Of a DNA stretch of 28,645 bases, positions 23,764 through 28,645 are shown piece by piece. Below the pieces are notes generated by a model, which worked only from the letters and a program-made list of their open reading frames with translations, had not been told where the DNA came from and made no database searches. Within the stretch, counting starts at the first letter, position 1; every line of letters begins with the position of its first letter. A program made the translations under genes and the position numbers. This stretch comes from JADLGJ01 sp031423615 (GTDB lineage Bacteria; Omnitrophota; Gorgyraeia; Zapsychrales; JANLHA01): the NCBI GenBank assembly GCA_031423615.1, contig JANPFV010000077.1, positions 1 to 28,645 on the forward strand. Direction: 5' to 3'.

Positions 23764-25296
23764 CTATTTCTTAGACGTGGCTTTATCGAGCGTGTCCACC
23801 CCGACTTGGGCGTCCTCGCCTTCCGATTCCTCTTTGGGACGTTTTGCAGCAATTTCTTTAATATATTCGGTCATGATTCCGTCGATTATTTTCATCATTT
23901 CATCATCTAGTACTCGTTTTTGCCGGAGGTTCGCCAACATATCCGGGCTTCTTTTCACAAAATAATCGTAAACTTCCTTTTGAAAAATAATGACTTCTTC
24001 TAACATCAATTCATGTAAGAATTTCTTTGAATAAGCATAGAGAATGATGACTAAGGTTTCACTTCGGACGGGATGGTCGCGCTCTTGTTTAAGAATTTCC
24101 GTCAAAATCCCTCCGGCCTTGAGTTGGTTTTCAGCTTCGTCAGATCCGCCGGAAGTTTTAAGCTTGGAAACGCGAAGGACTTCGCGGTACTGCAAAAATT
24201 CAAGACGAAGCGGACCGGCCAATTTCTTGACCGCCGGCCATTGCACCTTGCTGCCGACGCGTGAGACGGACAACCCGAGATCCACGGCTGGCTTCTGGCC
24301 TTCGCCGAAGAGCGGCGTACTCAAATAAATTTGTCCATCGGTCATAGAAACCAGATTGGATTGAACATACCCCGTCAAATCTCCTTCCAATGTTTCGACA
24401 ATCGGAAATTGGGTCATGGATCCTCCGCCAAGATCTTCGGTAAGATACGCAGCACGTTCAACCATTTTAGAGTGGAGATAAAAAATATCACCGGGATAAG
24501 AGTCGCGGCCGGGCGCACGGCCGAGCAACAGAGAAATTTCACGGTACGCCCAGGCATGCTTGGTCAAGTCGTCAAACACCACAAAAACATTTTTCCCTTT
24601 GTACATGAAATATTCAGCGACGGCACACGCAACATAAGGAGAAAGGTAGAGTTGACCCGGAGGCGCAGAAGCGGTCGCAGCCACAATACACGTGTAATCA
24701 AAACAACCATGATTCATAAAAAGCTGAACGACTTTACCCAAGGCAGATTGCGCTTTTCCGATAGCACAGTAAACACAAAAGACTCCCGTTGATTTTTGAT
24801 TAATGATCGCGTCCGTGCAGACGGTTGTTTTGCCGGTCATTTTGTCGCCGAGAACGAGTTCACGTTGCCCAAATCCAACCGGTATCATGGCATCAATAAC
24901 CTTGATTCCCGTTTCAAGGGTCCGGTCGAGGACTTTTCTCTGCAAAATGGAAGGAGCATCGACGAAGATAGGACGCATCTCCTCACTTTCCAGCGTTCCC
25001 AGCCCATCTTTGGGTTCACCCAGAGGATTGATAATTCGGCCGATGAATTTGCTTCCCACCGGAGTATTAAAAGGTTCCAAAGAGGCGAGAGCTTTGTCGC
25101 CGGTTTTGAGATTGACTTGCTGGCGGATGATCAGAACCTGGGCTTCTTTTTCATCAAACCCCACGATGATTCCCATGGTGCCATAACCAAAACGGATAAC
25201 CTGACCATTGATACAATTGCGGAAACCTTCGACGATAACAATGCATCCGCGGATAACACGAACAACGCCTTCTTCTGTATAACGCAGTTCAACCAT
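23764..25296 (-). CDS. atpA: F-type ATPase alpha subunit
   Basis: This encodes 510 residues. It has Walker A GDKMTGKT at 150-157, the FDDLTKHAWAYRE segment from 231, and the arginine finger R336 in GLSVSRVGS. All these identify alpha, not beta. Compared with E. coli alpha, the Walker A motif comes about 19 residues early, because the N-terminal segment that docks on delta is missing: the protein starts almost directly at the crown barrel (EEGVVRVIRG). The C-terminus has an acidic tail. It is the first gene of the ATPase block, downstream of a good -10 box, with AGGA upstream of the ATG. Confidence 0.92.
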   Translation of the reverse strand: MVELRYTEEGVVRVIRGCIVIVEGFRNCINGQVIRFGYGTMGIIVGFDEKEAQVLIIRQQVNLKTGDKALASLEPFNTPVGSKFIGRIINPLGEPKDGLGTLESEEMRPIFVDAPSILQRKVLDRTLETGIKVIDAMIPVGFGQRELVLGDKMTGKTTVCTDAIINQKSTGVFCVYCAIGKAQSALGKVVQLFMNHGCFDYTCIVAATASAPPGQLYLSPYVACAVAEYFMYKGKNVFVVFDDLTKHAWAYREISLLLGRAPGRDSYPGDIFYLHSKMVERAAYLTEDLGGGSMTQFPIVETLEGDLTGYVQSNLVSMTDGQIYLSTPLFGEGQKPAVDLGLSVSRVGSKVQWPAVKKLAGPLRLEFLQYREVLRVSKLKTSGGSDEAENQLKAGGILTEILKQERDHPVRSETLVIILYAYSKKFLHELMLEEVIIFQKEVYDYFVKRSPDMLANLRQKRVLDDEMMKIIDGIMTEYIKEIAAKRPKEESEGEDAQVGVDTLDKATSKK

Positions 25297-25350
25297 GGGG
25301 GATTATCCTAACACCGGTCTTTTTATCAATATAACAATGAATCTTTATAA

Positions 25351-25369
25351 ACACATGTCTAAGATGTGT
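25351..25369. promoter_or_regulatory. Inverted repeat at the expected transcription start
   Basis: ACACAT and ATGTGT flank a seven-base centre directly after the TATAAT on the minus strand, where transcription would start. It could be an operator or a small 5' hairpin; no protein family can be named from it. Confidence 0.35.
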
Positions 25370-25371
25370 AA

Positions 25372-25380
25372 ATTATACCA
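25372..25380 (-). promoter_or_regulatory. Extended -10 promoter for the ATPase/secretion unit
   Basis: The minus strand reads TGGTATAAT, a perfect TATAAT with the TGN extension. No clear -35 is seen. It lies about 75 bases upstream of the atpA ATG in the only sizeable gap (25297-25425) on this strand between the right edge and 9090. No strong terminator precedes it, so read-through from the upstream genes is also possible. Confidence 0.55.
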
Positions 25381-25425
25381 AACAAACGAGGGAAAAATTA
25401 GAAATTCATAAAAACTTATTCGGCC

Positions 25426-26793
25426 TTATGTGCCTTTAGTCGGCGGTGCAGGCTTCGGGACAACCTTGATTTCTTCTCCCGGTTTTAAAGATGCACTGTC
25501 TGACATTTTTTTCGAACGTCCGGCCCAAAGGAAAAAATGATACGCCGTAAAAAAACCGATAAAAACAATAGCCCCGCCGATGATGCGCCACGTCATTGTG
25601 ACGGTAATCCCTTTCTTGAAAACAGCCTCAGATAAAGCTTGCAAACCCCGCAAGGCCTGCAATTTTTTCAAAACGTTTTTGACTTTGCTGCCTTCCAATT
25701 CTTCAAGTTTTTTAGCCTTCACAATAGCCAGCATTTGCTCAATACGCTCGACGGAAGCCTTGACGTCATCATAACGTTTTTGATTGGTACGAAAAATCCC
25801 GATATGCTGATTGGGAGACAACTCCCGGCTTTGTGTTTCCCGAATCAATTCAATTTGTTTTGTCAACTCCTCAAATAAATATTGACCGCTGGAGGCATAG
25901 GAGGAGTCTTTAATTTCTTCCATCGCCACCTTGGCCCGCTTCTCCATCGGATTTAATTTGTCGACGGGAAATCGCCACACATCGCGAAGAACAATTTCAT
26001 ATTTTTTTTCTTCCCCCGGCTTAAAGACATCTTCTTTAGCCAAATAAGATTTACCTTTTTTCTCGTCAAAACGGATATCAAAACCCTGTTTATCCACGAT
26101 ATCTTCTTCACGAATTTCTGCAGGCAAAAAATGTTTTTGTTTAACCGTCTTTTCTTCGACCGTCGAGGGATTCTTGACGGAAAGCACCAGCTTGATTGTT
26201 TTTCCCTCATCGCCAAGATCTTCCGTCTGGGCCTCTTTTTCCAAGAAATTGGGATCATAAATTCTTTTGCGGATTCTTTCTACAATCCCGGCGTAGGCGC
26301 GATATTGTTCAATCCGCCGCTCAATGTTATCCGAATAACTTTGCTGCTGGGTCAGAATGATATCCAACTGCTCAAAAAGTTTATCGCGCTCTCGCTTGGC
26401 ATTTGGATAAAGCTCTTTATTGGCTTCAATTAAAGACAAATTGCCGTCCATATTTTGTTTTAACACACTGATTTCTTCCGCAGTGATCATCCAGACATCA
26501 TTGACGCGGATTTTAAAAGTTTTTGATTCTTTCGGGGCAAATTTGACTTTTCCGTTGACATAATAAAGATTTTTATCGACGTCATAATCGACTTTGAGTT
26601 CACCCGAATCAAGAACGTCGCTCGGCTCCAGTTCCTTGGGTAAAAAATATTTAATATCGACATCCTTAGTTTCTGTTTCTGAAGGATTCACAGCCACGAG
26701 ATTCATCGTGAGTTCCCCCGCAAAAACAAAGGGCCCCCTTATAAAAAGAGACATCATAAAAATGACTATTAAGAAATAGTTCAATCGATTCAT
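25426..26793 (-). CDS. Membrane-anchored protein with duplicated beta-rich domain
   Basis: This encodes 455 residues from the ATG at 26793, chosen for the AGGAG five bases upstream and because an earlier ATG would overlap the previous gene. A signal peptide or membrane start (about 1-25) is followed by domain copy A (about 31-103), a helical charged stretch (106-195), copy B (about 201-265), a long helical stretch (270-390) and a C-terminal membrane helix (about 400-425) with a Pro-rich cytoplasmic tail. Each copy has the pattern V.NPS...E.K.V..K.FLP.E....D..D, then a Tyr/Lys-rich turn, and ends in DVW. I do not recognise a named family. An extracytoplasmic body held by the C-terminal helix is likely. 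It lies 13 bases after the GINW-repeat gene, so the two are probably co-transcribed. Confidence 0.82.
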   Translation of the reverse strand: MNRLNYFLIVIFMMSLFIRGPFVFAGELTMNLVAVNPSETETKDVDIKYFLPKELEPSDVLDSGELKVDYDVDKNLYYVNGKVKFAPKESKTFKIRVNDVWMITAEEISVLKQNMDGNLSLIEANKELYPNAKRERDKLFEQLDIILTQQQSYSDNIERRIEQYRAYAGIVERIRKRIYDPNFLEKEAQTEDLGDEGKTIKLVLSVKNPSTVEEKTVKQKHFLPAEIREEDIVDKQGFDIRFDEKKGKSYLAKEDVFKPGEEKKYEIVLRDVWRFPVDKLNPMEKRAKVAMEEIKDSSYASSGQYLFEELTKQIELIRETQSRELSPNQHIGIFRTNQKRYDDVKASVERIEQMLAIVKAKKLEELEGSKVKNVLKKLQALRGLQALSEAVFKKGITVTMTWRIIGGAIVFIGFFTAYHFFLWAGRSKKMSDSASLKPGEEIKVVPKPAPPTKGT

Positions 26794-26806
26794 AAAACTC
26801 CTGATC

Positions 26807-28645
26807 TTAACTGCCGCCTTCAAACCACGACTTGACAACCACGCCCTCTGTCTCGGTAGCTTCTTTTAAAGCATTTAATTTCGCCGTGATCTCATCGAGT
26901 TTTCCAAAGACTTTTTGTTGGTCGCTCGCTTCTGCTTCCGAAAGCGGAGTAACATCGAGGCCGCTGCCCCCTAAACCTGCGGCTTTATTGCTTTCGTTTA
27001 CAAAATTCGCCAACGTTCCCACCATCTGTTGCGCAACTTTCCCAGATTCCAATTCGCTTTCCGAAATTTGTTGCGTTGCGGTTTGTAATTGCTTCAAAGC
27101 ATCATTGAGTTTATCGATCGATTGGTAAGCCGTTTCGGTCTTTCCTTTGGCTCCCAATTCGTTACGTACGCCTTGCGCTTCTCCCAGGGCCGCTTCGGCA
27201 CTGCCCTTGGCCTTATCAACATTGGCCCTGATCTGCTGGAGCCGGGACAATTCGCCAAAAATCGTATTGGCCGCATCAGTATCAGTCTTGCTACCCACGG
27301 ATGTCTCCAGCGTATCGACATAATCGACAACTTGTGCGATCTTACCGAAAACCGAAGTCGTGGCTGGCGTATCCGTTGTGGTCCCTAAAGTTGCCGTAAT
27401 GGCATTGACCTGAGTCAAAATAGAATTTATCGTATCAGAAGACCCGCCGGTTTCAATGGCCTGAACCGTCGATAAAATCGAATTAGCCATACCAAATAAA
27501 CTGTTCGTCCCCGTATCCGTAGAACTTCCTATCAAAGAATTCAGAGTATTAACTGCATTCAGAATGGCCGCAACGTTGCTCACCAAGGTTCGGGCATTAT
27601 TGGCTAAATAAGCAATGTCCGACCAATTAATATTAGCAGCGGTCATAGAGGCCAAATCCGCCCAATTGATTCCTGAAACACTGCTTAATCCGATATCTGC
27701 CCAATTGACCCCAGATCCCGACATGTAAGAAATATCCGTCCAGTTGATCGCGACCCTACTCATCGCTCCTACATCCAACCAATTAATTCCAGCATCAGAC
27801 ATTCTGCTGATATCCGTCCAATTGATACCAACATCACTCAGAGTGTCAATGTCACTCCAATTGATCCCTGCATCACTCAAAACGTCCAGGTCAGTCCAAT
27901 TAATACCCGCGTCACTGAAAACGCTAATATCCAGCCAGTTGATTCCCGATGCCGTCATTTCATCGAGATCAGCCCAATTAATACCCGCATCAGAAAGATC
28001 ATTAATAGAAACCCAATTTATACCGCTCGCACTTAACGTTTGCATGTCAGCCCAATTGATACCAGCATCGGAAAGAACGGTAATATCGCTCCAATTGACC
28101 CCGGCCCCAGAAAGCTCTCCAATGTTATCCCAATTAATTCCCGCATTCGTTAATTTGTTTATATCGATCCAATTAACCCCGGCGTCCGTTAAATCCCCAA
28201 TATTGTCCCAATTAATGCCTGCGTCACTCAATGTATCCAAATCTGCCCAATTGATTCCGCTTGTTGACAAGATACCAAAATCGCTCCAGTTGATTCCCGC
28301 AACACTGAGAGTATTGATATCCTGCCAGTTGATCCCAGCCACAGAAAGATCATCTATGCTCGACCAATTGATTCCTAAACGGCTTAACACATCAAAATCA
28401 CTCCAGTTGATTCCAGTTTTACTCAGAACATCAAGATCAATCCAGTTGATCCCTGCGTCACTTAACATATCCAAGTCTTCCCAATTAATGCCCACATCAC
28501 TCAAATCATTAATACTCACCCAGTTGATGCCTGATTGACTCATTGTATCGATGTCCATCCAATTAATTCCCGCATCACTCATATCATTGATGCTTGACCA
28601 ATTGATTCCGGCACGGCTGAGAATATCGAGATCTTCACAATTAAT
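26807..28645 (-). CDS. GINW tandem-repeat protein (partial, N-terminus missing)
   Basis: The reading frame is open to the right edge, giving at least 612 residues; an internal ATG at 28582 lies within a repeat and is not the start. The N-terminal part consists of 26 complete and one partial 13-residue repeats of consensus (L/M)(S/T)x(A/S)G(I/V)NWx(D/S)(I/L)xx. After these come a threonine/aspartate-rich region with three copies of (I/L/V)Gx(S/T/K)TDTxxxxx(L/V/I)FG, a helical region likely to form coiled coils, and the end VVVKSWFEGGS. No membrane helix is seen in the visible part. The repeat is likely a solenoid-type structure; its function is unknown. It lies 13 bases upstream of the duplicated-domain membrane protein. 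Confidence 0.85.
   Translation of the reverse strand: MNCEDLDILSRAGINWSSINDMSDAGINWMDIDTMSQSGINWVSINDLSDVGINWEDLDMLSDAGINWIDLDVLSKTGINWSDFDVLSRLGINWSSIDDLSVAGINWQDINTLSVAGINWSDFGILSTSGINWADLDTLSDAGINWDNIGDLTDAGVNWIDINKLTNAGINWDNIGELSGAGVNWSDITVLSDAGINWADMQTLSASGINWVSINDLSDAGINWADLDEMTASGINWLDISVFSDAGINWTDLDVLSDAGINWSDIDTLSDVGINWTDISRMSDAGINWLDVGAMSRVAINWTDISYMSGSGVNWADIGLSSVSGINWADLASMTAANINWSDIAYLANNARTLVSNVAAILNAVNTLNSLIGSSTDTGTNSLFGMANSILSTVQAIETGGSSDTINSILTQVNAITATLGTTTDTPATTSVFGKIAQVVDYVDTLETSVGSKTDTDAANTIFGELSRLQQIRANVDKAKGSAEAALGEAQGVRNELGAKGKTETAYQSIDKLNDALKQLQTATQQISESELESGKVAQQMVGTLANFVNESNKAAGLGGSGLDVTPLSEAEASDQQKVFGKLDEITAKLNALKEATETEGVVVKSWFEGGS
27254..27532 (-). repeat. Three TDT...FG repeats after the GINW array
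   Basis: Translated segments starting IGSSTDT, LGTTTDT and VGSKTDT each run on to an FG pair seven to eight residues after TDT. They are separated by helical stretches of unequal length (start-to-start 48 and 30 residues), so this is a degenerate motif repeat and not an exact tandem array. Confidence 0.55.
27608..28645 (-). repeat. 39-bp tandem repeat array encoding GINW units
   Basis: The CCAATT core, the complement of the Asn-Trp codons, recurs every 39 bases through the array, with third-position changes throughout. The protein unit is 13 residues and keeps Gly, Ile/Val, Asn and Trp in nearly every copy (exceptions: A for G in unit 22, N for G in unit 25, and C for W at the very edge). 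Some units form longer similarities: the pair at units 2-3 resembles units 15-16, and units 10-13 alternate in a 26-residue pattern. The array continues beyond the window. Confidence 0.92.

Noticed and set aside
23764..25296. Possibility that the alpha-like and beta-like genes belong to a flagellar or type III secretion ATPase
   Set aside because: Alpha and beta are separate paralogues with their proper motifs, and gamma, epsilon, c and b-delta genes sit between them. FliI/SctN-type ATPases are single homohexameric proteins.
27744..28538. 264-codon open frame on the plus strand across the repeat array
   Set aside because: The 39-bp period is a multiple of three, so an absence of stops in one unit carries through the array. 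The plus-strand product has no gene-like features, and the minus-strand reading shows the conserved GINW pattern.
27608..28645. 39-bp periodic repeats that could suggest a CRISPR array
   Set aside because: There are no unique spacers between constant repeats. The whole period is translated as a 13-residue unit with codon-level variation, so it is a protein repeat.

Overview
The window is almost entirely protein-coding, and most of it lies on the minus strand. No rRNA, tRNA, CRISPR array or transposase gene was seen. The best guess for the source is a Candidatus Omnitrophota (OP3/Omnitrophica)-like bacterium. This rests on the very long secreted multidomain protein with Ser/Ala-rich junctions and a C-terminal GGID-type domain, and on the hybrid type II secretion/type IV pilus gene set. 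It is an inference, because no phylogenetic marker gene is present.

Layout, left to right. 151-5274 (minus): a 1707-residue exported mosaic protein with a degenerate Nudix-like box and a JAMM/RadC-like motif. Its coding sequence carries four short GC-rich palindromes and one 100-bp inverted-repeat element, all read in frame. 5379-5789 (minus): an OsmC-family protein with its own terminator. 5850-9093 (plus): a trypsin-like exported protease overlapping an STT3/PglB-type oligosaccharyltransferase. The 60-bp divergent spacer between OsmC and the protease holds a long palindrome, with possible -10 boxes so close to both start codons that both mRNAs may be leaderless.

9090-25296 (minus): seventeen tightly packed genes that look like one transcription unit, starting from an extended -10 promoter near 25372-25380. 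The first seven encode an F-type rotary ATPase in the unusual order alpha, epsilon, c, c', b-delta fusion, gamma, beta. The next ten encode an inner-membrane type II secretion platform: GspE with a C-terminal PilZ domain, GspF, a gluzincin (peptidase MA-like) protein, pseudopilins G, I, J and K, a PilM-PilN (GspL-like) fusion, a PilO/GspM-like protein and a TPR protein. Subunit a of the ATPase, the secretin GspD, GspC, GspH and the prepilin peptidase are not in the window.

25426-28645 (minus): a membrane-anchored protein with two copies of an unrecognised beta-rich domain, preceded by the C-terminal part of a protein built from at least 26 tandem 13-residue GINW repeats that runs off the right edge.

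The most unusual block is the ATPase. It has two c-type subunits. Its delta part lacks the N-terminal domain and its alpha lacks the N-terminal segment which that domain normally binds. It appears to be co-transcribed with a secretion machine whose motor carries a c-di-GMP-receptor-type domain.
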